Positions 8,880-21,800 of a DNA stretch of 64,000 nt are shown here, piece after piece; within the stretch, counting starts at the first letter, position 1, and each line of letters begins with the position of its first letter. The notes under the pieces were generated by a model. That model did no database searches, was not told where the DNA came from, and worked only from the letters and a program-made list of their open reading frames with translations. The position numbers were made by a program, and so were the translations under genes. Source of the DNA: Nymphaea colorata (Eukaryota; Streptophyta; Magnoliopsida; Nymphaeales; Nymphaeaceae); assembly GCF_008831285.2 (NCBI RefSeq), contig NC_045143.1, positions 12,015,214-12,079,213 on the forward strand, read 5' to 3'.

Positions 8880-10600
8880 CATCGTGAATCCAACTCTATG
8901 TGTGGATTAATGATTCAACATTTTCAGGAGTAGTTGAGCATTGATAATTATTTTGAATTCTTCTTGATATACTGAATGTAGATGCTAAAGCAACTATAGA
9001 TACAGAAATTGCTAATACATTTTGAGCCATCTTTGCTATAATTTTATATTTATTTTTATTTGTCATCCACCAAGATAATATATTGAAGTCTGCAGTAGGT
9101 GCAATTTATTTCATTGGATCAATCAAATATTTGTCTAGATCTATGTGAGCCACTACAGGAGATACAAAACTTAAGTATGCTTTGAACTTATATCTACTCT
9201 TCAGTTCCAATCATGGTACTAGCAGATGCATTGCCTCTTTGCATATTACTTGTGTCACTATCATCATATATATTTTTGTACTCAACATACAATTTATGAA
9301 AGATGGTCTCTATAACTTCATATTTTATCATTACATCAGGTTTATCCAAATCGTCATGCAAATACTTCAAGTATGATAACATAAACCTATGATACAAAAC
9401 AACTGCAATTGTAAAAAGAGCATAGTAGCTTTTAAAGTATTTGTTAATTTTTTCTTGCATTTTGTATGTCAATGCCCTTATATGTTCATTTGTTGTTTCA
9501 CAATTCATGCGCAAATGATGGTAATTGATAAAATTTCTTCAAAAACAGGACGAGATGTTACCTGCTTAGTGGTAGAAAATAGATTTGTTGCATTGTAGAA
9601 TACCTTTAAGAACTAACATAAATTAGATTTTTGAGACCACTCATCCTCAGAAGACAAACATGCATAATTAGGATCACACGATGTGAAATATTGAAAAACA
9701 GCTTTGAATAACAATGCATTTCTCAACATTATAAATGTAGAGTTCCATCGAGTAGGAACATCACAGCACTGTCACAAATTTTTGAAATTGTATCACCTAT
9801 ATCATTCATACCATTTTTAACCTTGAGATTTATAATATATGCACCATAACAAATATGAAAGTGTTCCCCTCTCAATGGAAATGAAATATTGGTTTTTCTT
9901 TCTTTGGTTCTTCTCAACAAACTTATTCCAATGGTTCTTCTCAATAAACTTATTCCACTATCATTTGCTAAACAATTATCAACGGTATCACAAAACAACA
10001 ATTTAATTTCCACTTAGTAGTAATACACTCTAATAAAAAGTCACATATGCAACTTGCATTATGTGGTTGATGCACATGTATAAAATTAAGTATATAAGAG
10101 TGCAATTGTTAATATATATCAATATATTGAGCTATCAAGCATAAGTATCTTGATGTCCATCGTGAGGACCACATATCAAATGCAATGAAACTCGTTGTAC
10201 ATAGTTATTTATAACTCATTGATATCTCACATTGACTGTTTCATAAGTGTTTCTCTAGAAAATGGGACAAACCTTGAATTGCAAGCCTGTAGAAGATTGT
10301 TATGATGTTCATATTCTGCAAAACTAAAAGGAAGTGCATGCATTATTGTACACTTACCCATACAATTTTTTATACTCTACATCAAATTCATGTAGGCATA
10401 AAGAAGTGGCACTAGATTCACTAACTCCAAATGACAAAGTTCATTGTTTTCCATCAATAACTTGTTTTTTGTCACATGTATCTTTGTGTCATTTTAAGTG
10501 ACTAGTACCATTAGAACTATGTTCACCTAATTGTTCACTACAAAGGTTGGATTTTGCACTCTTCTCCCTTAAATTGTACCAACATGAAGTCATTCTATAC
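8880..10600 (-). pseudogene. hAT-family transposase relic (RICESLEEPER-like)
   Basis: Fragments of a hAT transposase follow in order on the minus strand. Near 10560-10450 is a remnant of the BED zinc finger (SSNGTSHLK). At 10013-9729 is TVDNCLANDS followed by FPLRGEHFHICYGAYIINL, the RNase H-fold core with the C-C-H..LNL motif. At 9720-9560 is DVPTRWNSTF. At 9514-9194 is MQEKINKYFKSYYALFTIAV (DUF4413 region). At 9130-8880 is the dimerisation domain, with ILSWWMTN, MAQNVLAI and TTPENVESLI. Stops and frameshifts are frequent between blocks, so it is dead. Domain order and content are unambiguous for hAT. Target duplications were not identified. Confidence 0.85.
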
Positions 10601-11539
10601 TATTAAAGTTATTTTCTTCATGTATCTATCCTTTCAGACTTTGGAACTTAAAAGATCCAATCATGAACACAAGAACAAATTTACTAGACCTTTGACCACG
10701 GCTTTTGGACAACACTTCCTATTTCAAATTTAGGACAAAAATTATATCAAACTTCTCATTTCATGATTATAAGTGTTGGATTCAGATCTAGTTTGCCCCT
10801 AACAGGTCCATGTCCTACATCCTAGTCCTAGTAGAAATCAAACTTCAAGTCTACGTAACTTAGTTTTTGTATTGATCATATTAGATTTAGGACATTCATT
10901 TGCATTGATCTATGATGATCCGAACATGAACATATATTAAGATTTTATTCTTCTTGTTTATAAGTCCATTTCTGAGATCTAACTAGATTTTAAAACGTGC
11001 ATGATTTCAAAATTATGATATGTTTGTTTTCTTAAGTTTTGGATGACATTTAGAATTAAGAAATAGAACATTTAGTCTAGTCCTTGGTCTGGTAAAGGTA
11101 CTAGGAACGGTCAGGCCTCATACTATCAAGTCGGATACTGTCTCTCGGAGTCCTGCATAAGAAAATGGAGGCAAGTACAAGTAATATATCTCATTTATTA
11201 TGGTTTGCATGTAAGATTGGTAAATTTTACATGTAAATAGTTACCTCAATTAATCGTTTGTTGTGTTACATGAGCATGAAAAAGGAATAGATAATTTAGA
11301 AGGAGGTTGCTTTTGATTTTTTGTTACTTTTTTTAATTTTTATGTAATTGTTTTTTAAACTTTCACATTAACACTAGGCTACTCTAACATTGTATACAAT
11401 TTAGACTATAAACAGAATTACCAAGAAAATTTACAAAATAAGAGAATAATTGTAATTGTATACTATTGATTTGGCAAAATCAATAGTATACAAATCAATA
11501 GAAAATGTCAAAATAAGCAATAAAAATTTGAAAGCAAAC
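10601..11539. other. No gene seen; AT-rich intergenic
   Basis: No ORF of note and no recognised family. The far terminus of the hAT relic should lie in this stretch, but I could not place it. Confidence 0.4.
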
Positions 11540-11815
11540 AAAAAAACACATTAATGGTGCTAGGAAAGCCAATGCTAGTATTTGGTACAAAATTTCACGT
11601 TCCCAACACCCACATTCATTGGCGCTAAGAAATCGCTAATGATGTTATCATTAGCACTATGAAGTCCAGCTCTACGGATAACTTTCATTAGTAGCACTGC
11701 ATACAGACTGCTAGAGAGAGCAACAGTGGTGCCTACAGATGTGGTGCATTTTGTAGTGCTGCATTAGTGCCTGTAAAGACCTTCAGTAGCACTATTTTAG
11801 TGCTAGAGATGATGA
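11540..11815 (-). mobile_element. CACTA-like terminal region with subterminal repeats
   Basis: Read on the minus strand from 11758 the sequence begins CACTACAAAATGCACC, the CACTACAA start typical of En/Spm (CACTA) elements. Short motifs of the form AGTGCTA, TAGCACT and GGCGCTAA recur in both orientations through 11540-11815, like CACTA subterminal repeats. The partner end and 3-bp target duplication were not found, so the extent is uncertain. It abuts or truncates the left side of the second LTR. Confidence 0.35.
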
Positions 11816-13872
11816 AAAATCTTGTTATGTTGGTAGAAGGCTTAGTAATTTCTAGTAGTCTTTACTATGGGTAACCAAGCCAAAGGCTATGTTTCTTCAC
11901 TATTTATTTCCATATCCACTTATGTATTGTCCTTAACCTATATGTGGTGTCGTTCATGGTCAGTTTTTAAAGTGATTTATCAAAAATTTTTGAAGTTTTA
12001 TGGAACGAATAAAAGATGAAAGAGCAAGTCCTTAAAACAAGAGAATGCCTTGTAAGTCCTTGGAAAGAAAAGAATTTCAAACTCTTTTTGATAAAACGGT
12101 TGGAGAGATATTTTAGATTAAATAATCTTAGGCTAAAAATCATTTTGATTTGGATACATTTTTTAGAAATAGAGAAAAACCTAGGCTAATCTTTAAAATG
12201 ATTTTTAAAATTCTAGTAAAATCATCTTTTTGCAACTCGGAAAGTTAAAATGATTGCATGGGAAGCAAAAGAATGATTAGATGGTGTCTCCTTTCGAATC
12301 TTAAGATTTTTCCGTAACTCGGTTAATACCTTATTAGGAGTTTATCTCATCTTACTTAAGTTTATTAGAGAGGTGCTTGAGGGAATTTGTGTAATCCATA
12401 AATGCATTATATATGCATGCTACATAAATGTATATATTCTTAAAAAATAAATCATTCCTACCACAACATATATCTATGGAGAAAAGAAAAAAAAGAAAAA
12501 ATTTTGAAAATTGATAAGGTTTATAGGTCACTCAAGTGTAGGTCCAACTATAAGCAGCATGGGCATAACACCTTAGTTTTGGCTTTGATGAAGCCAAAAT
12601 TTCTGGGCTAAAGAAAATAGGAGTTTAAAAACCTAAGACTCTAGAGAGAAAAAAATAAAGAGAGAGAAGAAAGGAGGGAGGGTGAGAGAGAAAAGATTTG
12701 TTTAAGAGAATGGGCAAGGTTTTAAGAAAAATCGTCATTCATATAGCCCAATGATGAGCTTGGGCTCCTTTGGGAGGGCCTACGCTAAGTCTTTGAAGCC
12801 TCTTGTGGGCTAGTTTGAAAGCATTTTTGAAATTGATGAAAAATGAGCTGGAAGTTTTACAAATATGTGTGAATTATATTAAGTATAGGATCATTAATAC
12901 AGATTTAAGAAAAATAACTGATTTTAGTCTACAAATTAGAAATGAATGTCTCTTTCTCACAATTATATGGGAGGTGGCCTGCACTACGATGCAGGGAAGG
13001 GAAAAAAAAAACTTACCCTCGAAAGATTGATGGGTGCTCCATGATGTTTCTCTTGTGCCCCCATCGCCTAAAGGGTGTGTCTCAAGAAAAATATGTCTCT
13101 CTCATTAGGGTTGGCTAGTAGGAGGACCGTCACGTAGTTTATCAAGGAGAAAATGGATGGAAATAGTTAAGAGGGTGATTTATAACTGATGCTAAGATGA
13201 CATGCATATGCATTTTATCATATATGAATTTGTGGGGGTTTCCCGTGTTGGACAAATCCTAACAATAAAATTAATATAAACAAGAAAACCCTTCCCTCCT
13301 AGCCTTCACTGTTGTCATATATTTAACATATCCACAGGCTATAAAATCATCTATTCACACAAGCTGACCATACATTTAATTGTGCAGTTTAAAGCAAGAA
13401 AACCATTGAGAACAAGGGGGGGAGAGAGAGAGAGATTTTATGTCATACCTAGTTGAAATAACAGTAAAGAATGATGAGCATAGTTGCCTTCTTCATGCTC
13501 CCTATTGCTCCCAATGGAGGTCCTTAGATCTAGAGAAAGCATTGAAGATTGCTCCTTGGTTTGCCATGAAGTGGGAAGAGACAAGGAGAGACTCGAGGAG
13601 TTGTTGCAAGGGATTTGAAGAGGAGACGGCTCCTTTGCTCATCGGAAAACAGAAGTACTCCTTGAGAACGGCTCTGACAGATTAGGGATGAGCTCCTCGA
13701 GCTCCTTTGAGGCCCTCTCTTGCTGGAAATGGAGGCTTGATTATGAGGATGAAGGAAGACAAACTAGGTCTGGTTCAGAAAAAGAGAGGGATATATAGAA
13801 ACGATGGAGGAGAGAGAAGGTCGAATAGGAAAGGAGGTTCCAAGCTGTGTCTTTAAAGAAGAGAAATGAATG

Positions 13873-13880
13873 TATTTATA
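13873..13880 (-). promoter_or_regulatory. TATA box of the second LTR
   Basis: CTCTATAAATAC on the minus strand at the position equivalent to 4337-4330 in the left LTR. Confidence 0.5.
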
Positions 13881-13985
13881 GAGAATTTAGAACCAAAACT
13901 CAATTTTCAATTTTTTTTTTTTAAATGTGAGTGGGTTTTAACTTGCTGAAACCTGGGAGGGCACTAAAGTGCTTCCAAAGAGGCA

Positions 13986-14293
13986 AAACTATGTCTGGGC
14001 ATGGAACCCGGGTACTTGGCACCCGGTGTTATCGAGCCCAAAAATATCAGCTTCAGCCGGCCCGATAACGTATTGGACCGGTCTAGTCGGCCCATTTTAT
14101 TTTTTATATTCTTTTTAGCTAGTAATGATATATATTTTATTATTAAAAATATATTTTATATTTAAAAAAAATTATTTTACATTATTTTAATCAAGCTAGG
14201 ACCAGGCTCAGATGTCGGGTATCAGGGTAAACCCAAACTTGATTTTCAGGTGCCGGGCTGAGCTGAGCCGGGCCAGGCCGATGCCCAAGCTGA
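13986..14293. mobile_element. hAT-like non-autonomous insertion in the second LTR
   Basis: The segment opens with TGGGCATGGAACCCGGGTA and closes with GGGCCAGGCCGATGCCCA, giving approximate inverted ends (TGGGCATGG against TGGGCATCGG). Both ends are GGGC/CCCG-rich, with an AT-rich middle at 14095-14190. The left-hand LTR lacks this segment at the equivalent point. No clean target duplication is visible, so the superfamily call is weak. Confidence 0.4.
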
Positions 14294-15454
14294 TTGGGAT
14301 TTTAACCAAAACAAGGCCTGCTGGCTGGGCAGGCCCATGCCTGGGTGCAGCGCACTGCACTAATCAGCGCCAAGCACTCTCGTCTAGGGAGCTCGGCAAC
14401 ACGCACTTGCAAAATGCTTCTTATTAGCCAATGAGGGTGGCATTTGCCCCTGCCACTTCTAGGTGGTTCCCACACAGGTCTGAGCATGGAGAAAAATTAA
14501 AAGAAAAATCAAAATCTTATAACTTTTTAGAGTAAAATGGTCTTTTATAGAATGAGTCCAACTGCAATTTGGGTCCGAATTGGATTTTCTTGGGTTGGAA
14601 GAGGTTCAAAAGTTTTCGAACTTTCAAAGCAAAATTGTTTCCAATGATGTGCTCACATGTTTGGACCTTAAACTTTTATTTGGATCTAAGTTTTGGTTTT
14701 GTGTTTGATTGGATTGGAGGTCGGGGTTTAGATCTCGGGCTTCCATTTGGATCCGGGCTCTGATCGGGGGTTTGCTTTTGGATCTAAAGCTGGGATTGGA
14801 TCGGAATCTGGACCTATGTTTCGGTCTTAGACCTAAAGATGGGATTTGGTTTCAAATCTGGATCCAGAGCTTGGTTTTTTTCTTTTTGTCTAAGGCTGGG
14901 ATTTGGATCCGGGTCTAAATCTATGACTCAATTTTCAATTTAGATCCGGGATTTAGATTTGGATCTGTTTTTGGGGATCAGTTTTGAATCTAGAGTTGGG
15001 ATTTGGATCTAGAACTGGATTTGAGGCTCAGATTTGAATTTAAGTTCTGTTTGGATCTTGACCTGTAGTTTTGGATCTAAAGCAGGTCGAGATTGAGGTT
15101 TTGTAATGTGTTTCTTAATTTTTGCTCTAAATTTGGATCTAGGGCCTAGATTCAGATTTCTATATGGGTTCTGGGTTGGATCCAGATCCAATTGATCTGG
15201 ATCATGTAATTTGTCAAAATGTCGGTTACAATTGGATTTTATGTATAATGGATGTTGAGAGCTCGGGTCCAAAGTCTAAAATCATGTACAAAAAGAGTCT
15301 CAAATCAAAACCGAAGATCGAATTGGAGGGAAATGGGTTGAAATGATAGGAAATTGAAATATTTGAAGCTAAATTATTTGAAATTTATTATAAATTTGCT
15401 ATAAAATGTTTGAAAAACACTAAATATGGATTTTAAAAATTTTGGGGTGATTAT

Positions 15455-15822
15455 ATGTATAAATAACCCCATAAAGAATGTCAATAGAAAAAAGGCTTTT
15501 CTCTTTGACATAGTTGGTGTTGCAAGGTAAGATATAAACACGACATGGGGATTTGAACTACCCAAAACCAAAAGGAGTGAGCTTATTGTGAGTAATGTCA
15601 CAATGACTAACATCACCAATTTACTATTTGCTTCTATGCCACTCATTTACCATTTGCAGGTTAAAAGAATAGACTGGCCTGCGAATCCCACCAGCTACGC
15701 TATAATTTATAATATAGTTTATAGATGGCTTTGCTTTGCTCACCATGGATTATGGAATCGCTGCTTTTATTTCTTTCGACCTCGTTAAGAGGCTCGTGAT
15801 GTTCTTCTTCTCTCTGCAAGCG
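15455..15822 (+). promoter_or_regulatory. Presumptive promoter and 5' UTR of the polygalacturonase-like gene
   Basis: This is the only space between the decayed LTR and the first exon. A TATA-like AT stretch, TATAATTTATAATATAG, lies at 15701-15717, about 105-120 bases before the preferred start codon. The core promoter therefore sits within roughly 370 bases of an old LTR end. No other element is recognised. Confidence 0.35.
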
Positions 15823-18800
15823 ATGCATCGCCGTCCATTTTTCCTTATCTTCCTCCTCATCGTGTGGCTATCCGCTGCAGATCCTCAGCACGAAGCGCCG
15901 CCTTCGCAGGCGCCCACTGTCCCCGACCGGTGGAAGCTCCACGGTCGGCCCTTCAACGTCGTCGACTACGGGGCCGCCGGAGATGGCCGGCGGTACGACA
16001 CAAAGGCCATCCAGGCCGCCGTTGACGCCTGCACAGCTGCCGGGGGCGGCCGTGTCGTCCTTCCGTCTCCGGGGAGGTACCTCACGGGTACGATCTTCCT
16101 CCGATCGGGCGTCTTTCTGGTGGTGGAGAAGGGCGCCAGGTTGCTCGGCAGCCCTTCGCAGCTTAAGTACCCGAGGGATCAGCGGCGGTGGTACGTCGTG
16201 CTAGCGGAGAGAGCCACGGACGTCGGGATCACCGGCGGGGGGGTGATCGACGGTCAGGGGGAGAAGTTCGTGGAGAGGTACGACGAACGGAAGAACGTGA
16301 TGGTGAGCTGGAACGCGACGGGCAGCTGCTGGGGGGACGAGTGCCGGCCCAGGCTCGTCGGGTTCGTCGATTGCCGGAACATCCGCGTCTGGGACGTCCG
16401 ATTGACTCAGCCCGCCTATTGGTGGTAATACTGAGACGTTTCTCTCTCCCTCACACACACAATTGCTTTCGGAAAATGTTTCCGTGATTAACCGTTGATG
16501 TAGAGAGAGTAAGGCCTACCATTCTTTCTACGGCCAGTAGTTACCTTTTGTTGAATTTGCCTGACAACCACCTTACTCCACTTTTTAATCTTGGCGTTTT
16601 GGATTCGGACAAAAAATTGAAACCTTTTGAGCCTTTCCTGTTCGGAAGGCTACTGCAAAATCGAATCTTGCGAGCGAGCGGTGACAATAATGAAGAGCAA
16701 TTTGACTTTGCGCCTTGCCAAGTCATAGAGGATAATGCTACACCTATTAAATTTCCTTCCTCTAAAGTTCTAGAATATAGTTTAGCTCAGTTATGGATCG
16801 GATAAAGGATGATATCAGGATCCAAATTTAGATCTGAATCGGAGCTCCATCAACGTAATGCCAAAAACGTGAAGTCTCTAGCCGATGGTAATTCTGGATC
16901 GAGTAAAAGAAGGCTAATGGACATATCTTAAATTTTGAAATCCATGAATTTAAGATCAGAGATTCACCTTCCCCCTCTGAACTTCGATGAGTCCCATGGG
17001 CAGTGTAAAATAGCCAAAGATGTGGACTCACATCTAACCTGCGTCCTTAACTTAATCTAATGGACCTTGGATTTTGGTACAAATCTCTTGCCATTTCAAC
17101 AATTCCGTGCCACATCAAGAACCAAAGGTTTAAAGTCCTCGTCTCTCGCCTACCTATCAGAGTAACATATTAGGCCGGCTGCAGCTTTTACTTAACAATG
17201 TGGAATTCCACCACAGCCATTTATTTTTCTTGTTAGTAACACACTGAGGAAACTGTCAGGATCATCTATGTGGTTCCTAATGCAAGCTGCATGAACACTT
17301 TCATAACCTGATCTAAGTTATTCTCTACAGACTAATGTTCTTTCCACTGGCTGATTATTTTTATGCTTAATATGTATATATGCTAATTATATGTTCAAAT
17401 TAGCAGCTGTACGCAGCAAGTTGGTCTGAGTAATCATCATCAGTTGGTTCGCGACATGTGTTAGTGCTCAAACTGTATTACAAGAGTCCAGATGCTCTTT
17501 TGTAATTTAAAAATATACCTTTTTTCTGCTTAATCTTTGGAAGAAAAGAAGTGAATGAATTTATGATTGCTTCAGGTTCACCAGAATAGTATCTCTGGCT
17601 TCATAGTGCTTCAGAGTATTGATGTTTTCTTTCACTTCAGGCAACTTTTATAATACCTCTGTTGTTTACACAAGGTAGAGATCTCTATTTGATAAACGGC
17701 ATGAATTTTGAGTGAACCAGACTACCAGAGGACAGCGATATTCATTACAAAAATGGTCACATAAAAGGACCACAAAGAAAATAGCCTATAAACAACGCCT
17801 TTCTATTAGACTCTGGAACTCTTCAGGATCTAAAGCTATGTTGTCAGGACACCCAGGCAGCGCCTAGGCGCGCTTAGCCGGGCCCAGGCAAAAAAGACTA
17901 CCAATTTTTTTTTATCCAGTTATGTTAATATGTCAAGTTATTTTGATTAACTATTACTAATATTTGAAATGATACCTATTACATATTACAGTATATGACA
18001 GTATACGTATTAGTAAAGCGGTGTATAACAATATAATACATGTTACATATTACAGTATGCAATAGAATTAATCATAAATAGAATACCTATAACAGTCTAA
18101 ACAGTAATACAAACTATATTATCTAGTAAAATAGAATAGATAAGATGAATCATAAACAGAATACATATAACAATCTACTAAAGGTTAAATAATATTTGTA
18201 GAAACAGCTGTACATATTACTACCAACAGCTATAACATATTACAGTATACATATTACTAGAAAATTAGAAATCAGAAACAGTCATATATACTACTAGTAT
18301 ACATCAGAAATCACTTCAGAGACAGTCATATAACATAAAGAGAAACATAACAAATTAACAATTCAAACTACAATTTGAAATCAGAAATCACAAACAGAAA
18401 CATATATAAAACAGGTAGACTATTTACATAATATATTTATATTTTAAGTTACATAATATCACAGGTGTAGCAAACTGTCCTTAAAGAAGGCGTAATATAA
18501 TAAAAAAGTCTAACAGTACATAATAGTATACATACAAGTACATAATAGTAACAACACATATAAGTACACAACCGTACTAATGTACAATATAACAGCTATT
18601 ACGATTCTACATATTATATAACAGCCTAACAATATGTACATATAATAGGTTGATGAAATGATATATAACAGGTATAACAGACTGTATCTAACAGTAAATA
18701 CATATAACATGTATTACAATAGATATAACAGGAATAACAAATTGTATTACGACAGCCATAACAGCAGGTATTATAACAGGTATTATAACAGATTAACAAT

Positions 18801-21800
18801 ACATGGACTAGGTGTGCTGGCGCCTAAGCCAGCCTAGGCGAGCCTGGGTGCCAGCCTAGGAACCAGCACATATCCCGTCGCCTAAATGGTGGACTTAGGT
18901 GACGGGTGTGGACTCATGCTTAGTCCACGCCTAGCCATAGCTTAGGCGAGGCCTTGACAACATAGATCTAAAGTAAGATTAGGCTTTTTCTTCCCGAAAT
19001 GTACTTAACTGTTATTGGGGATGTAAACTATGCAGTAGGCAGGTCTTGATAATGTAAATCCATTTGAGAATCAGATTATGGTTGAATTCAGAATAGCTAA
19101 AAAAGTGAAAAAGTAAAAATTTCAGTCATACCTTACATCTTTAACTGCTGTGAACAGATTGAAGGCCTAGAATGCCAGTATCGTTTGTTAATAAAATTCT
19201 TATTTATTTTTTTAGTTCCTTCAATCACTTGTGGCTGTTTCATTGCAAGAGCATATCTTTTCCTTCTGTATGTGGTTCACCACTTGTGTGTACAAGCTTC
19301 TTAATACTCTATCAAGCTCTGTGTAGGAATCTTTAATTTTGATAGAGCTCTTCTACATGGTATGAGACAATGTATGATGACCTGCCGGATTGACTCATTC
19401 ACTCGCTAATGCAGTTCATTTGGCCCCTTAGTAGGTCGACCCAGTAACCAGACTTGGTTTTATCGGAAACTCAGAAAGGCTTGTGCAGAACTCATTTGAC
19501 TTGCCCACATTTTGGTGATAGGATATTTCTTTGCATATTGAGTTTTTGTAATCAACATGATGATTGGTTGCTAAGTACTAACTGCTTAGCTTCTGGTGTG
19601 AATCTTCTAATCTATTGCAACATAATAAATTAGAATTATTCTTCACGTCTTAGATTTACATATTGCAAATGCAAAGATAAAGCTGATTAGGGTCAGGTTC
19701 AGGTATTATAATCTGCTTAGAGAATTGGGCTCTTTACTTTTGGAATTTTAGTTTTAAATAACCTATACATACATGTTGATTTGTTAGCTATATGGTAGTT
19801 TAGAATATTGAATATCCTGAATTTGGGGTTTATTTTGTTGAATCATTGTTTTCGTTGATATCTTGGTGACACTGAATTATTTTAATGTTTGCACTAGTTT
19901 GATTTTATGGTTTATTATTATTACATGAGTAAATATAAGTTAATTATGAATTTACTTGATGTTACTTTGACATTTTCTAAACTATACAAGTAACGAAATC
20001 CTTATAAAACTTTTTTATGTTTAAATGAAAATTTATATATTGTTTTTGTTTCAAAGATAAAGCAACAATGACCTGATCACTTTTCAACCAAGCCTCAAAC
20101 TTAGGATTTGGAACTGACTCTTAAGCAACAACTTCATTCCCATCCCTAGTTTCCTACATGATTTATTCTGGAGGGACCAGTATAGATCTATCCAGGTGTC
20201 CAGAGAAACCTTGACTCTTAATGAATGGGAGAATTTAATGCTTCCAGATAAGGAAGTTGGTATTCATAAGCTTTTAAGAAACAAGTTGCCCCTGGGAGAG
20301 ATGACTGATTGAGACTTGAGAGCTAAGATCCATGTAAAGACTTAGAAAAGAACTAGTCTTAGAACTAGTTTTAAGGAATTACTTAGCAAGATGAACACTA
20401 TCTGTCGGGAAAATAAACCAGCCAGGTGAATAATATAACCAGTGAAAATAGTCTATGTTGAGCGCTTCATTCCCCTTTCTTTTCAGGGGGAAAAGAAAGA
20501 CCAAAATCACACAGTTGCTTCATTCCCCTTCATGTTCTCCTTGGTGCTCTAGCCAGTTTATTTGCAAATTGCAGCAGGACATGTTTTTGCCACGAGCTGC
20601 AGTGTCACCCCTTTTTCCAGGAAGATGCTTCTGTAGCAACCACTGACAATCATACCTTCTGATGCAAAAGCGTGGTTCAGGTTTGAAGTGGTTCAGATCA
20701 GTTTTATGGGCATATCTTAGTAATGCTGTTCAGACATAATAGTGCTAGAAATACTTTCTGGTTTCTAAATGACCGTATTTAAGATTGGATGGGGCGAGAC
20801 ACCTTATGCTTCTTTGCTGCTTATTTTGGATGTTTCCTCTATCCTTTGTTCCAACTTACTTACATGTTTCATCAAATGTTTTGCAGTTTGCACATCGTTA
20901 GGTCCAATAACACATTGATTCATGATGTAGCCATAGATGGCGACTTCAATACTCCTAACAATGATGGTATAGACATAGAAGATTCAAATAATACAATCAT
21001 CACTAGATGCAGTATTGATACAGGAGATGATGCAATCTGTCCAAAATCATCTTCGGGACCAGTATATAATTTGACAGCAACTCAGTGCTGGATACGGACC
21101 AAATCTTCTGCAATAAAGCTGGGCAGTGCTAGCTGGTTTAATTTTAAGAACTTTTTATTTGACAATATTACTATTGTTGAATCTCATAGGGGGCTTGCAT
21201 TTCAGATACGTGATGGAGGTATCAGAAAATTCTCTTTTTTCCTCTGATTATGCTAGCATCAGTGTTTGATAAACTATCTTTGAACTATGTTTGAATCTTT
21301 AATCAGAGTAAAAAATGAGAACTGTGATGGATGGTTGGTAAACCTGCTATAATGGACATAATTATATCTCAAATATACATGTGTCTAAATGATTTACTGC
21401 TGTATATTGTGCTTTAGTCCTCAACACAACTAATCTTTTCATTGTCAGCCAGGCATTCACCTTCTCAAGGTTATTACACAGATATTTACAGTTGCTACTA
21501 CTTCTATGTAGCTAGGGGATATCCTCAAAACGATTTGAACTTGAGATTGCTCACTTAATAAAAAGATAATGTGGACTATGTCAATTGCATGTCTGAAAAA
21601 CTTACTAACAATACCTGGCAGAGGTCACCTATAGAGTATCAAATGGCAATAATGTGTCAAAATCTTGTAAAATATGTAACTCAGTTGTTTCGAAAGATAA
21701 ATCCTGTGATTCAGGTCCTTATATGATATATGTAGCTCTGGTAAAACAAACATTTTGAAGAAAACTGAGTGTGTTCTCTAATAGTAAGGATCACACTATG

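Larger units (their letters stand above)
11800..15454 (-). repeat. Second, decayed LTR of the left-hand Ogre/Tat-like family
   Basis: Collinear similarity with 1659-5022 is visible as ordered islands. Examples are GTAACCAAGCCAAAGGCTAT (about 11870) against GTAATCAACCCAAGGACTAT (1788), CATTCCTACCACAACATA (12450 and 2206), GTGTTGGACAAATCCTAAC (13243 and 3123), GTATTTATAGAG (13872 and 4329) and TTTTGGGGTGATTA at the end. Many differences are C-to-T or G-to-A at CpG or CHG sites. The right end reads TGATTATA instead of TGATTACA. No primer site is left at the other end, where a CACTA-like sequence intervenes. It is a solo or truncated LTR, interrupted near 13990-14293 by a GGGC-rich insertion. The 14700-15400 portion is a long degenerate GGATCTGG/TTTGGATC repeat, expanded relative to the left copy. 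Confidence 0.6.

Noticed and set aside
14569-15346. Several ORFs in both orientations with repeated Gly-Ser-Trp or Asp-Pro motifs
   Set aside because: They are readings of the degenerate GGATCT/TTTGGATC repeat in the decayed LTR.
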